From: Notamacropus eugenii
Lineage: Eukaryota; Chordata; Mammalia; Diprotodontia; Macropodidae
Direction: 5' to 3'
Length of the DNA: 64,000 nucleotides
NCBI RefSeq assembly: GCF_028372415.1
Contig: NC_092877.1
Span: 252,603,510-252,667,509 of the forward strand
The translations under genes were made by a program, and so were the position numbers. Under the pieces are notes generated by a model. The model did not search any database. It had not been told where the DNA came from and was given only the letters and a program-made list of their open reading frames with translations. This document shows positions 1-12,413 of the stretch, piece by piece. Position 1 is the first letter of the stretch. Every line of letters begins with the position of its first letter.

Positions 1-454
1 TTCAATGCAGAAATCAGATTCTGCTTGTGCACTCATAGGGTAAATTGTCTAGTTCCAAATTAGGAATCATTAATGAAATTACAACATATAAAAGAAATAG
101 TAGTAAAATGAATAACAGAACGATTCTATGGAATAATTCTCAGATTTACTATAAGAAAATAAATATAATTCTTCATAGACATTTTTTTCCACTGGGGAAA
201 GTAGTATCTTTCAAGCTAGAAAACTCAGTGTCCCATTGTCATTATACAAATTTCCTCCCCTTGTTTCTAGCCCACTATCATAAGTAACATCTGTTCACTC
301 TTTGGTTGCTTGTTGGTCATCATAGCTCTTTAGACTTTACTGGCTTTGTTCTCTCACCATCCTGCATACTTGCAGCATTTGAAGACCTTGGTTCAGTTAT
401 ACCTCTGATATTTAAAGCCTATGTGACTTTCAGCAAAGCAAGTCAAGAAAAGTA
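1..454. other. AT-rich unique sequence, nothing recognised
   Basis: No repeat family, RNA gene or plausible exon is recognised here. The 80-codon open frame near the left edge has no protein-like composition. Confidence 0.5.
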
Positions 455-610
455 AACAAATATTTATTAAATGATTCCTAGATGCCAGGTGGTGTATTAA
501 GTACAGCAAATACAAATGTAAAAACATAAAAAAAAATGCAGCCTGCCTTCTGTGAGTTCACATTTTAAGTGAATTGGAGTGGAAGATAATGCATAAAAGG
601 AATCTAAAAA
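455..610 (-). mobile_element. LINE-2 3' end fragment
   Basis: The plus strand reads as the complement of an L2 3' end: a degraded TTTATTAAatgattcctagatgCCAGG block, then 'acaaatgtaaaaac', then the 'ccttctgtgagttcacattttaa' block that corresponds to 'cctcaaggagcttacaatctaa'. The element therefore lies on the minus strand, 5'-truncated and old. No coding part is present. Confidence 0.6.
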
Positions 611-2462
611 AAGAAGGAAGGGACAAAGTACCCATTATAGATTATAGTGTAGAAAGTCAACAGATTCATGAGTAAAACTCAGAGAGGAATGAAGACATGG
701 CTGGTCTGAGTACTTTCCTTTAGAAAGAGTTTCTGGAAAGAACCAAAAAATCAAAAGAAAGCACTCTAAGGATGGAATGTAATCCCAGGATGAGAGCTCA
801 TATAAACTCTTTCTTCTCATTTGCAGAGATGAGAGGCATATTCTTTGACGTCTATTTCAGGTCTGGATCTATAATCTGATGAATCTCATACACATCTGTT
901 CCAGCAATTACTCCAACTATCACCACTTAGGTCTATCTACTTGTTAAACTTATTAATAGAACCATTCTTATGCAGCACCTCCGCCATTTTCCTGTGCTGA
1001 AATTTGTCTCCTCCACCTCCATTTGGGTATGGGCAGAAACATATCTTCTTTTACTTCTATGCAGCTGTTCCAAAATTCTTCTACTACCCTCTCTCCTCTG
1101 TTACCCATTCTTTTAATACCTTACCACTTGAGTGCATTTTCCTTGATCTCCTCAATCTCTCCACACTCCCTTTGGTTTTCTTCCTGTATCATTTCTTCTA
1201 TGTTGTCCTATAATGCTTTATCCTATCTGATAAGCCAGTGGTATTTCTCCAGCTCATTTGTCTTTTATTTTAGTTGAGAAACTAAGTTTTAACAACTTTC
1301 CATATAATTGTGGTTCCCTGTTGAAAACACAAAACTTCTCAAACAGTACCAGGTAGGTGGTGACTGGGGAACCTACCTGTTACTGATTTAGATGGAAAAT
1401 GAAAACTCAAATTCTATTGTTCAGATCTTCTGCTCTTCACTTACTATTTTCCCTACTGATTAAGGAAGCGGTATTCCTATTATTTACTCTGATCATCAGG
1501 CTCATGCTGATAATCTTGAGAACATTTTTTTTCCAATTCAGTCAAGAATTGGAATTTCTTCTTCTTACTCTAGCTAGGGAAATTATTTCCTTAAAAGCAT
1601 TATAGTTCCAAGACATTTACTATGCCACAAGCCTTATCTATTCCTGGCTCCAATTTCATTTCAACCATTTTAGTGGTTTCTCTTAATTCAACTATGTAAT
1701 GTTTTATTTTCCTGGTTAATCAAGGACTCGAATTGATAGTAACACTGAGTGGAAAGGGTGTTTAGAAAGCACAGGATATAATATATTAATGTTAGAAATT
1801 TCATATGTTCAAACTGAAATAAGATTATGCTATGGCACAGTTTATCAATTAAAGCAAAGTTATAAGACATGAAGGGGGTTTTATCCATGTTGTGCTCTGC
1901 TAGGCCCACTGTGTATATATATGTATATATTTTTTAGAGCTGGTAATTGTGGTGTGAGATACAACTAAAACTACTTCTACTTAGGTCTTGCACTAGATAT
2001 TTCTGTACATAAGACAATATTCATAGGTCATGTATTACTACAGATAAGATAATATTTATAGCCCATATCTTTTTCATCCTGCTTTTTCTCTCTCTAAACA
2101 TTACTCCACAGAAATCTCTCAATTGACTCCATGTAGTTCAATTTCTTCTTAGAGGAAGAAATGGCTACAAATAACTCATCTATGCTTTTTCTCTCCTCTG
2201 TCATTAGAGGATATATGGTACGACAGAGAGATCACTCACTATTCCTATAGTTGGAAGGCCTTTTTTTATTTACTATGTGTGTGCCCTTTGCGAATTTACT
2301 TAAACATTCTGCACCTCTGTTTCATTTAATAAGTTGAGAGAAAAGTGATTGTCTTTCATTCTTGACTTTATGGTCCTCTTTCATTTTCCTGCATCTCCTC
2401 ACCCCTTCTTAGAGATGAGCATAATTTAGATTTAGTCCAAGATAAGACCATAGAAATAACAT
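611..2462. other. Unassigned AT-rich sequence
   Basis: No repeat family, exon or RNA gene could be supported. Pyrimidine-rich stretches near 1010-1260 give two overlapping short frames rich in Ser, Phe and Leu, which is expected from composition. A short TATA/TG run lies at about 1912-1930. Confidence 0.4.
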
Positions 2463-2600
2463 AATCCAGGGATTCATAACTTTTTTGTGTGTCATGGTCT
2501 CCTATGGCAATTTGAGTCTATGAATCCCTTCTCAGAATAAAGTTTTTAAATACTTAAAGAGACCAAAATTTTGCAAAAGAAACAAATTATATTACAATAT
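2463..2600. repeat. Ancient mammal-wide interspersed repeat, family not named
   Basis: The segment running from 'gggattcataac' through 'tgtcatggtctcct' to 'tatgaatcccttctcagaataaagttttta' matches my memory of a common old mammalian repeat ('...tgtcatggacccctttggca...cccttctcagaataatgttttta'). I cannot assign its class. Confidence 0.45.
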
Positions 2601-2654
2601 GTTTATCATAATATTTTAAAAACATCAGTTTCACAGATCACAAGGTAAGATTGC

Positions 2655-2785
2655 CAGATAATCAAATCAACCTATTTTGTTGATGAGAAAATTCAGGCCA
2701 AGAGAGATGGAGTGATTTAAGGGAACAGAATCCCTGGCAAGGCATTGGCTGTTCTCTAAACCTGCTGAGATTTGATATTATTCCA
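2655..2785 (-). mobile_element. MIR-like SINE fragment
   Basis: 'ttgatgagaaaattcaggccaagagagatggagtgatttaaggg' resembles the antisense MIR core ('gatgaggaaactgaggc...gagaggttaagtgactt'). It is diverged and short. Confidence 0.45.
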
Positions 2786-4234
2786 AGTTGAGGAAGAAAA
2801 GCAACTATCTTAAATTGAACCCTAATACTAGGGGGAGAATGCAGAGATTTGTCATATGTCCTAAATGAATCAAAGGTCAGAGTTTGGTGGATTCTTGAGA
2901 ATGAGGAGACAAATGACAAATCGCTTAGATGTAGTTCCATGTTAGTGGTGTTATCATATTACACTGCCTGTCATACTGCCATGCCTGCCATATCTGCAGT
3001 TCCCTTCTGTGACAGATGATTTTTATCTAAATAGATGAACTGAGAGATGAATATGATCGTGTTTGTTTTATCTTGGGTCCTCATTCCAGTAGCAGGAACA
3101 TTGAGAGTAAGAGGCCATAAGGGTGTGTCCCACCCTCCTCCATTCTTATTTCTATTCTGTTTTTATTTTTTCCTAAATTTCTTCTGTTAATAAATACATT
3201 GGGCAGATTTAACGCTATTTTTAAAATAAATACCTATTTTTTATTTCATCATATAGCTACTACCCACCCTGCTTCCATCTTTGTCTGCAGCATGAAGGCA
3301 CAATGTCAGCCACAAAAGAGGGAGTGTAATTCCTAGACTGGGCTGGAAGCTCCACCATTAGCTTATTATTAAAGAGTTTTGCTCTCTAACTGAGGCCATA
3401 AACACTAAGTTTTTCATATGTACCCTTCTAAGTGCAGAATTACTATGAATTTGGGCCCTATTTTATAAATCTGCCTCATAGATGCCAGTCAAAGGCAACT
3501 TGAGAGAATCTTATGCTAGGACTATTTAGACACCATTTTCCCCAAATTATCCCCAAACTCATTATATAAATATTGTGAGAGTTTATTCCTTATCTGGATT
3601 TTATTTTATTTTAAAAATTTTACAATTTTTTTTCCATTATGATCAACAGTGGCTAACATTAAGGCAAATGTTTAACTGGCATGAATCTTAAACTGTTTGG
3701 GATTTTTTCTAAGTCAGTATACACTTTTTTTCTGCTGATTTTAGAATTGATTTGTTTCAAAGTTTAATATAACAAGATCCTTTTCTGCTGCACAAAAATT
3801 TATGAATTTATGCTTTTTATTGGACTACCAGTGAGAATGTTGCTTGTTCTGTCACTGTTTTCATTATTATAACTGTCACTAAAATGTTGTTTACTCATGA
3901 CTAAGTTTAATGCTTGTTATTATTGCTGCTGAACTGTATTGGATTTGGCTGAATTGCTTGGCCGATTTTATGTTGTTACTTGGTAATTAGTTAAATGTTG
4001 GCCTTATGCAGTGATATTTTGATTATCCCAAAGTACAATTGGCAAAATATTTCCACCTTGAACATATTGATGTCCATGAAGTTTTACTCATAATTAAAGT
4101 AAATCATGTTTATGAGACTGAGAAAGATATGAAAGTTTTGAAGGACAATATAATCTGTTAGGAGACAGTATGATAGTTTGCTTAAGAAGGGGGTTAAAAC
4201 TAGTATAGATTATTTAGAGCAAGGAAAGATAAAA
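2786..4234. other. Unassigned AT-rich sequence
   Basis: No family, exon or RNA gene recognised. Confidence 0.4.
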
Positions 4235-4500
4235 AGAAATAAATGTTAATTAAGCATTTACTATATGGTGGATACTACAATCAATATTGGGGATTCAAAT
4301 ATAAACAAAAAAGAAAAGCAATCCTCTCAAGTATATTATATTTTAATGTGGAAGTACATAAAAAAGGATACTTGGCAGGAGAAGGAATCTTATGTGTTGA
4401 CCTGGGTTTTGAAGTGTGGAAGTGAAGAACAGGCTTATAGAAGAATGAAAGTAAGCTGGTCAATTGTAGATCCGAAGAGCAGCCTCATCAATGGAAGAGG
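4235..4500 (-). mobile_element. LINE-2 3' region fragment
   Basis: 'ttaattaagcatttactatatggtggatactac...ggggattcaaatataaac...aagcaatcctctcaag' follows the antisense L2 3' end block by block (tttattaagcacttactatgtgccaggcac, ggggatacaaa, cctcaaggag). The 60 to 82-codon frames here are by-products. The HAL1 insertion begins directly to the right. Confidence 0.6.
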
Positions 4501-5376
4501 GAGGTGGAAATAGAGGAAGAATTTCAAAAGTTTTCTTTTTCTGTGTTTATGTATTTATTTTTAGTTTTCAACATTCATTTCCACAAAATTTTGAGTTCTA
4601 AATTTTCTCCCCAACTTTCCCCTCCCCATCTCAACATATTATGAATTCTGATTACCTTTTCCCCCAATATCCCTCTGCCCTTCTATCACACCCTTCCCTT
4701 CCCTTATCCCCTCTTCTCTTTTTTCTTGTAGGGCAAAGATAGATTTCTACACGCAATTACATATATTTCTTATTTCCAAGTTGTATGCAAAAATAATTCT
4801 CAAAATTCCTTTCTAAAATTTTGAGTTCCAACTTCTCTCCCTTCCTCCTTCTCTACCCATCCCCACTGAGAAGACAAGCAATTCAATATAGGCTATAGAT
4901 GTGTAGTTTTTTAAAAGACTTCCATAGTAGTCATGTTGTGTAAGACTAACTATAAGTCCCTCCATCCTATCTTGCCCCCCATTAATTTTGTTCTCGTTTT
5001 TGACCTTGTCCCTCCCCCAAAAATCTTTACTTCTAATGACTCTCTCCTCCCATTTGCCCTCCCTTCTATCACCTCCCTACCCCACTTATTCCTTTATCTC
5101 CTATTTTTCTGTAGTGTAAGATATATTTTCATACCAAATTGAGTGAGCATGTTATTCTCTCCTTCAGCCAAATGTGAAGAGAGAAAGCTTCATTTTTCCC
5201 TCTCTCCTATCCTGTTTTCTCCTCCATTGAAAAAGCTTTTTCTTGCCTCTTTTATGAGAGATAATTTGCCCCTTTCCATTTCTCCCTTTCCCCTCCCAAT
5301 ATATTCCTCGCTCAGTCCTTAATTTCACTTTTTAGATGTCATCCCTTCCTATTCAACTGACCCTGTGTTCTCTGTA

Positions 5377-5396
5377 TATGTGCTTGTGTGTGTGTG

Positions 5397-5431
<35 letters not shown>

Positions 5432-5440
5432 CTCTGTGTG
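5377..5440. repeat. (TG)n microsatellite inside HAL1 3'UTR
   Basis: There is a nearly pure TG run with a few CA/TA interruptions. At the equivalent place in the plus-strand HAL1 copy (about 38055-38170) an ATAC/TATG/CA microsatellite occurs, so the element itself probably carried a seed repeat just after ORF1. Confidence 0.85.
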
Positions 5441-5572
5441 TGTCTATAATCCCTCCAACTACCCAAATACTGAGAAAAGTTTCAAGAGCTACAAATATTA
5501 TCTTTGCATGTAGGAATGTAAAGAGTTCAACTTTAGAAAGTCCCTTATGATTTGTCTTTCCTGTTTACTTTC

Positions 5573-6662
5573 TCATACTTCTCTTGTTCCTTGTGATTGA
5601 AAGTCAAATTTTATATTGAACTCTGGTCTTTTCCTCAAGAATGCTTGAAAATCCTCTAATTCACTGAATGACCATTTTTCCCCCTGAAGTATTATATTCA
5701 GTTTTGTTGGGTCGATGGTTCTTGGTTTTAATACTAGTTACTTTGACTTCGGGAATACCATATTTCAGGCCCTTCCATCCATTAATGTAGAAGATGCTAG
5801 ATCTTGTGTTGTCCTGATTGCATTTACACAATATTCAAATTGTTTCTTTCTAGCTGCTTCAATATTTTCTTCTTGACCTGGGCACTCTGGAATTTGGTAG
5901 CAATATTCCTAGGAGTTTCTCTTTTCAGATCTCTTCAGGAGGTGATCTGTGGAGTCTTTCAATATTTATTTTGCCCTCTGGTTCTAGAATATCAGGGCAG
6001 TTTTCCTTGATAATTTCATGAAAGGTGATGTCTAGGCTCTTTTTTTTGATCATGGCCTTCAGGTAGTTCTATAATTTTTAAATTGTCTCTCCTGGATCTA
6101 TTGTCCAGGTCAGCTGTTTTTCCAATGAGATATTTCACATTGTCTTGTATTTTTCATTTTTTGGTTTGGTTTCTCATAAAATCATTAGCTTCCATCTGTT
6201 CCATTCTAATTTTTAAAGAACTATTGCCTTCACTGAACTTTTAAATGTCCTTTTCCATTTGGCTAATTTTTCTTTTTGAAACATTCTTCTCCTCATTACC
6301 TTTGTGGACCTCCTTTGCCAATTGAATTATCCTATTTTTAAAAGTTTTATTTTCTTCAGCATTTTTGGGGTCTCCTTTAGCAAACTATTAACTTGCTTTT
6401 CATGATTTTCTTTCATGACTCTCATTTCTCTTCTCAGTTTTTCCTCCAGCTCTCTTACTTCATTTTCAAAATCCTTTTTGAGATCTTCAATGGCCTGATA
6501 TCATTGCATATTTATTTTGGGGATTTTGGATGCAGAAGACTTGACTTTTAGGTTTTCCTTTGATGGCATGCATTGTTTTTCCTGATCAGAAAGGATGGAA
6601 GAAAATGCCTGTTCCCCAAGAAAGTTGCCTTCTATGGTCTTATTTTTCCCTTTTTTGGGCAT
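5573..6662 (-). pseudogene. HAL1 ORF1 (L1 ORF1p-like RNA-binding protein), decayed
   Basis: The start codon at 6662-6660 follows the 5'UTR, and the natural stop falls at 5575-5573, giving about 363 codons, the usual L1 ORF1 length. Visible parts are a basic N-terminus (MPKKGKNK), a coiled-coil stretch (DFENEVRELEEKLRREM, then ENHEKQVNSLLKETPK), and the diagnostic start of the RNA-recognition domain, DLDNRSRRDNLKII (about 6110-6065). A C-terminal part ends KFDFQ...REV. An in-frame TGA appears about 50 codons in, and other stops and frameshifts follow, so it is dead. Intact L1 ORF1p is a trimeric nucleic-acid chaperone that coats its RNA. Confidence 0.75.
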
Positions 6663-7419
6663 TTTCCTAGCCAGTTACTTGACTTTTGAGTCCTTTGTCA
6701 AGTGGAGGGTATACTCTAGGAACCTGTAAGTTCTCAGTTCCTCAAAGGTGACACAATCAAGAGAGAGGAGTTTGCTCCTGTCCTGGCCTCCACACTGGTC
6801 TGGGAGCAACCACAGGCACTCTGTTCTGCCCAGGATCTGCCTGAAGGGTTCTCTCTGCATAGTCCCAACCAGTTCCACCACTAGAACTCTTATTCAACTC
6901 AGGAGAGCCACTTAGGGCTGAGATCCTGGTCAAGGACTCCATTCCCCCAAGGTCTTTAGGCAGAGAGCTTCAACAATGGATGCTGCTGCTGCAGTGGCTA
7001 CTCCTGGCAGATCCAGACTGCATTCCCTTTTCATTCAAGTGAAAGAGCTTTCTCACTGACCTTTGAAGCTGTCTTTGACCCTGTTGCAGGTCCTGTTTCT
7101 GCCATGCTGCACAGCCCATGCTGGGGTGTGCTCCACTCTGTGCCCAGTTATCTAGACTTTCCTATCAGCCTTCCATGTTGTTTTGGGCTAGAAATCTCTT
7201 TCACTCTGCCGTTTTGTGGTTTCTACTGCTGTAGAATTAGTTTAGAATCATTTTTGCAGGTATTTTATGGGCTATGTGGAGAGCTGCTACAGGTCCATAT
7301 TTCTGCTCTACCATCTTGGCTCTGTCCCCTTCAGAAGTTTTCTTATTGATTTTCCTGCATCTAGTTCCTCCTTTCTTCTAAACATATTCCATATCACATG
7401 AATATTCCCAGAATGCTAC

Positions 7420-7870
7420 TCTCCTGCTCAAGGATGTTCATTGATTCCTTATTACATTTAGCATAAATCAAACTCTTTTGACTTTTAAAGCTCTTTACTT
7501 TGTCTCTACACTGTATTTCCTGGCTGTTTTCACATGATGTTCCCTCACATACTTTTATCTCCAGAAAAACTGAACTATGTGCTATTCCATCTCCAGATTC
7601 TATGCATTTTCGTAGGCTGTCCTATATTTCAAACATTCTCATTTCTTGACAGATTCTTCAAGAAGTCTTCCATCAGTCCCACAGATATCAATACCACATA
7701 AAATCACAATATATTTGTATACATTTGTTGATTTTATTTATCTGTAACACATTGCATTATTTATTTTGTACAATATAAGCTCCTTGAGGGAAGGAGTTCT
7801 CATTTTTGCTTTTATCCTTACAGTGACTAGCACAATTTCTGGTGCATAGCAAGTGCTTAATAAAAGGTTC
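7420..7870 (+). mobile_element. LINE-2 3' end
   Basis: Sense L2 3'UTR landmarks occur in order: 'ctcaaggatgttcattgattcctta', 'aaagctctttac', 'ccagaaaaactgaactatgtgctattcc', 'aagctccttgagggaaggagttct', and the terminal 'gtgactagcacaatttctggtgcatagcaagtgcttaataaa'. The element ends at about 7866. It is 5'-truncated and non-coding. Confidence 0.75.
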
Positions 7871-8639
7871 CAGTTAATTGAATTTAAGGTCCATTTCTTC
7901 TTTCTCAGATTTAGGTGACTCCTTTTATAATCATCTAATCTACTGATCATGCTGACATTTTCTAGGATCTATACATTTGGATCTTCTGATTAGTTTTCAT
8001 CTGTTTTCATTACGACCATTCAATTTGCCTGAAAAAAAGCTATTACTCTCAGTTGTCACATCTTAGCTTTCATTTCCTACTTCAACAACCTACAGAGATT
8101 TTTTTAAACTTAAAACCATCCCATGGTCTTTGAAAACTACAAATAGTGTCAAAGAATGCTATTCTTTGATGATGGATGACAGAGTAGGCTAAAGGACACA
8201 ACTCCTATTTACTTATATTATTGCTGCAAGAAAAGAAGGATCTATAGACTAGGTAAGGTATCCAAATCACTAGTAGAGAATTAAAATACAAAATCAATAA
8301 GGTAAACAATCACCAAGTTAAATTTTAAATTCAAGTCACTCGACTCAGATGAACTCCATATGGCATGATATCACCACTGGCAGATGTCATTTCAGAGCCA
8401 TTGTCTGTGATTTTGAATGCATGTAAACAATAGAAAAACAGGTGAAAAAGGGATAGAATGGATAAAAGTTGTTTCCATTTTCAGGAAAAATGAAGAAAAT
8501 ATTTTATAAATTTTATTTAAATTTATTTTATAAATTATTCTTTGTAACGATGTCAATTTCTGCAAAAAATTCCACAACAAAATATGAAAGAGATACTTTT
8601 TGAATATTTACACAGAATAGAAGGCATTGATTGCTAACA
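7871..8639. other. Unassigned AT-rich sequence
   Basis: No family, exon or RNA gene recognised. Confidence 0.4.
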
Positions 8640-9128
8640 GACAGCAAGACACCAAGAGCAAGTCATGCCATGTTAACCTGATTTTCTTTTATAATAGAGT
8701 TATAAAACTAACAGGCAAAGAAATTATGTGTATGAAATTTACCTAGCATTCAAGAAAGCATTTGACAAAGTGTCTTTTTGATATTCCTGTAGGCAGGATA
8801 AAGAGAAATAATTTAGACAATAGTATGATTAAGCAATTTAAGGGCAGTCATTAGATGCTGGATCATTAATAGCAGAATGTAGTTAGCTATGCTTAGCCTT
8901 GAATTATTTAATGTTTTTATCAATGATTAAAAGAATAGATTGCTTATCCAATTTGTAGATAATACAAACCTGGGACAGGTAATTCAAATGTTGCACGATG
9001 GAACGAGAATGAAAAATTATATTGGTAAGTTGCAATACTGAGTCAAATCTAAAAGACATATAGGAAAAATGTAGATGACTACAAATAAGTTAAAAATTAC
9101 CAAGTATATTATCAACATGAGAGGATAT
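8640..9128 (+). mobile_element. LINE-3/CR1 fragment, left part
   Basis: The sequence matches the reverse-transcriptase region of L3/CR1: 'tagcattcaagaaagcatttgacaaagtgtctttttgatattc' corresponds to the L3 motif encoding ...SKAFDKVSHDIL. Further on, 'ttatttaatgtttttatcaatgatt' and 'cttatccaatttgtagataatacaaacctggga' correspond to LFNIFINDL and the FADDT-type catalytic box. Many stops are present. The element is interrupted by an L2 and resumes at about 9451. Confidence 0.7.
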
Positions 9129-9134
9129 CATGAT

Positions 9135-9450
9135 AAGGAAATAGTAATTAACTAACAAATACTTATTAAGCACTTACTATATGCCGTGCATTATGAAAGA
9201 TGCTGAGGATAAAAAGTAAAAGCTTAACATGACAATTGTCCTCAAGGAGCTTACATTATATTCTATATAAATATGTATATACAAGATATAGGCACAATAT
9301 ATGAAAGATAACCACAGAGAAGAAGAAACTAGAAGTTCACATGAGGAAGAGAGTATACTAGAAAATGTCTCCTAAAAAAGGTTATATTTGAGCTAAGTCT
9401 TGAAGGAAATCATGAATTCTAAGAGACATAAGAAAACAACAGTTCATTGG
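9135..9450 (-). mobile_element. LINE-2 3' region inserted in L3
   Basis: The antisense L2 3' end is recognisable: 'acttattaagcacttactatatgccgtgcattatg', 'gctgaggataaaaag', 'gtcctcaaggagcttacattat', 'atatacaagatata', 'ttgagctaagtcttgaaggaa'. It splits the L3 sequence, so it is the younger insertion. Confidence 0.75.
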
Positions 9451-9935
9451 ATAAATCTTTGAAGATTTTAGTGGACTATGCCTTCAATATAAGCCACAGG
9501 ACAACAGAACAGCCAAAATTCATCATGAAAACTTGGACATCATTAACATACATTTCCGGTATGTACACTATTAATCTCTGTGCTGAATAGGCCCATCTAA
9601 AGCACTGTATTCAATTATGGACTCCACATATAAGGAATGATATTGAAAAGTTGGAGAGAATTAAGAGTGAGAGAATGAGTTTGGTGAGCTGTCTTTAGGT
9701 ATTCCCTCTAACAATTGATAGAAGGACTGAGGGAACTTATCATGGAGGAGAGAAGACAGTGTAGAACAGTGATAAAAAAGTTGATAGCCACTTTCAAGTT
9801 ACTGAAGGGCTACTGTGTGAACAAAAAAAATACATTTAATATGTACTTCTTGGTCCCAGCACACAGATTTAGGAGGAATTTGGAGATGTGGGAGAGAGGA
9901 AGACTTTAATTTGATGTAAAGATAATCTTGGCGAA
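9451..9935 (+). mobile_element. LINE-3/CR1 fragment, right part
   Basis: Continues the L3 interrupted at about 9130: 'gattttagtggactatgccttcaatataagcc' (L3 'ttttagtggactgcaagctcaatatgag'), 'gtattcaattatggactccaca' (L3 'gttcagttctgggcacc'), 'gatagccactttcaagttactgaagggctactgtgtg' (L3 'atagctgtcttcaagtatttgaagggctgtcatgtg'). The 64-codon open frame at 9715-9909 is an L3 remnant. Confidence 0.7.
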
Positions 9936-12413
9936 AATTTTGTAAAGGGAATTCTTGAATTGGTGTAATTCTATTCAAAATCTGACATTTTGTGATTCAA
10001 TCCCTATCCCACTTACCCTAGTACAAAACATCCTCTTTTTCTCCTCTTCCCAGTTGTCTCAAATAAAATTAAAAAAAAAAAAAACAAGAAAAAAAGATTT
10101 TACTATACCATTTGTGGAAATTAAATGAGCATATTAGGGGAAAAAATAAACCTCATCTGTATTTAATTTAAGTTCAATTCTCCTTACTCCAGGCCATCTA
10201 ATCCTCCCAAATGAGACTGATATAATTATTCTGAGAGGTTGTTAGTTTTGAGGTGAGTTTTCAAATTGTTTAGAAATGTAGGTGGTGGGGGCTCATTCAC
10301 TGGTATACAAATGGACCAAGCATCTCCACATTGTTCCCAAAATGTTATTGCTCTCTTCATAAAGTAATAATAATCTAGGTCTTTATTATTTTATATCTAA
10401 TTCTCCAATTCTTTATTGCTCTAAATTTATAATCTGTGGTGCTCTTCACAGTTAGAAATACTGAACCCATTCAATAGGATCAGGACAAACATTTATAGGG
10501 TTTTTATTTAAAAATACTACATCCTATGTGAGAATCTCAGTTGCAGGGTTTCAACTTGGAGAAGTCTACTTCTGTTATTCACATGGAGATATACCCTAAG
10601 TCCTGAAGGCTCAGGTTCCACTCTCAAAAAGAAAACATTAATGATTTTTCCTAAGTTGATGTTTGTGGGCTGCTTGGCCAGTCCTGTTTATAATCCACCT
10701 GGTAAATAAGCAACCAGCAGATGCTCCCCAAAATTCTTTTTGGATTGATTTGAATATAACATTTTAGTTTATGCACAGTGATCCTTTCATTCATCTCCGA
10801 TTGGCAATGGCTCTTCCAAACCTTGTACCTTGCTTACAAACAAGTTCAGGCTTCCCCTCTTTTGTTTTTCCTGGGCAGGATGAAAAGGAGGAAAAATTCT
10901 TGTTACCCAAATAATTTGTATCCACATCACAATTATACTAAGCTAAGAACTTGAAAACTCTTTCCAGAAAAGGTGGTCATTATTTAGTTCACAATGTCAA
11001 AAAGTGAAATTAACATGGAAATGATTCTGGTTATCATGAATATTAGAAAATATTTATTAAATAGCTTGACTTTTTGTTTGATTTTATCTTTTGGTCACTT
11101 TCTTCGCATAAATAAATGGGTTCCCTGAGGGCTTAGTGTAGGATTGGAACCTTTTTCTGATCAGATTAAAATTTCTGTAAAATGGGAAGAAGGATTTGTT
11201 CATTTGGGATGATGAGAAAAAGAATTCAGTTCTTATTCCAGTCCATTAGCATTTGTAATCCAAAAAAAGGAATAGTAAATAAATTTGTGACCCTTATGTT
11301 TTGCCAAACTATGCGTATACATGAAAACAGGATCTGGAGTCCTCACATGCGTTCATATATCACTATACAAGTTCACCAAAATCTCCATGACCTTTCATAA
11401 TTAATATTATTTTGAAATATACCTCACCTACCCACCTCTTGGCCAGACATAAGGAGATAAGCCAGCTACTAATCTATAATTCAATTTTTTGAACTTTAAG
11501 TGCTTAAATAATAAAAAAAAAATGAAACTGATTCCACAGTGATCTGAAATATCTTATCTCTGAACTGTTAGTATTTTTCTCCTTCCCTCCCTATGTCTGC
11601 CACAACATATACTGAATAGTAGCAGTCTCATCTCTCCCCCACCCCCAAGTCCTTTTGGACTTGAGAGCTTGCAAAAGACATGAATAATTAATTCTAACCC
11701 ATCTTAACTCCTAAATCACCTTTGAACATAAGTAACATACAAAGAAGGAATTCATATTGTTAAAATTGACATACACAAATTGGCAGAACAAAACTTTTTA
11801 AATGTGCCTTGTTACCTCTTTTTACTTCAAGCACACATAAAAACACACCTGAACAAGTAGGGAGAACCAGATTAATACATACTGAATAAAGCTCATTTGT
11901 TTACTTTTGTTGAATTTAACTTTGTTTACTCTTTTGGGGGGAGTCTCATTCTGTTAACACTCTAAGTAGAGAGCAATTATTTCTGAACTCTCCTCACTCA
12001 AAAGAGTTTTGTCACTTTTACATTTTTAAATGTCTTTCCAAATCAACCAGCTCATTTGCCTGTACTTGTACCTTCAATTCAGATTCCCCAGCATTCTATT
12101 AAACCTCTACAAGGAAAGAGTTGCTAATTGTATGAGCTTTCCCATATTTTTCCAAAAATTCTCTAATATCACTGTCCTCTCAACTTCAAGCCAAATTTCT
12201 TTGGGTTGAAATATTATTGTTCTTTAATAAAAGTGACTAACCACATATGTGATCTCTATAGTACTAATGTGCTCTGTTATTCTGTTAAGCTGTCTCAACA
12301 TCTCTGCTAATGCCAAGAAACAGTCATTGTAGCCTGTGTTTCTGATAAATGCCTCATTTCTAAAATATATAGAAAACTGAATCAAAGTTATAAGAATACA
12401 AGTTATTTGCCTG
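9936..12413. other. Unassigned AT-rich sequence
   Basis: An A-rich run lies at about 10068-10098. No repeat family, RNA gene or exon could be supported. A 72-codon frame at 11182-11400 has no recognisable motif. Confidence 0.4.

Larger units (their letters stand above)
4538..7331 (-). mobile_element. Complete half-L1 (HAL1-type) retrotransposon
   Basis: Read on the minus strand, this element starts with an L1-type 5' end (gagccaagatgg near 7322-7310), followed by about 670 bp of 5'UTR, a decayed ORF1 (6662-5573), and then about 1 kb of 3'UTR ending in a T-rich antisense tail at the left. There is no room for ORF2 and no trace of it. The 3'UTR carries twice the motif whose antisense is 'acattcatttccacaaaattttgagttc' (about 4570 and 4810). 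Target-site duplications flank it: CAAAAGTTTTCTT at 4525-4537 and CAGAAGTTTTCTT at 7332-7344 (12 of 13 identical). This shows one complete 2794-bp retrotransposition rather than a deleted L1. HAL1 elements are known non-autonomous relatives of L1 that keep ORF1 and depend on L1 for reverse transcriptase. The family name within marsupials is inferred. Confidence 0.8.
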
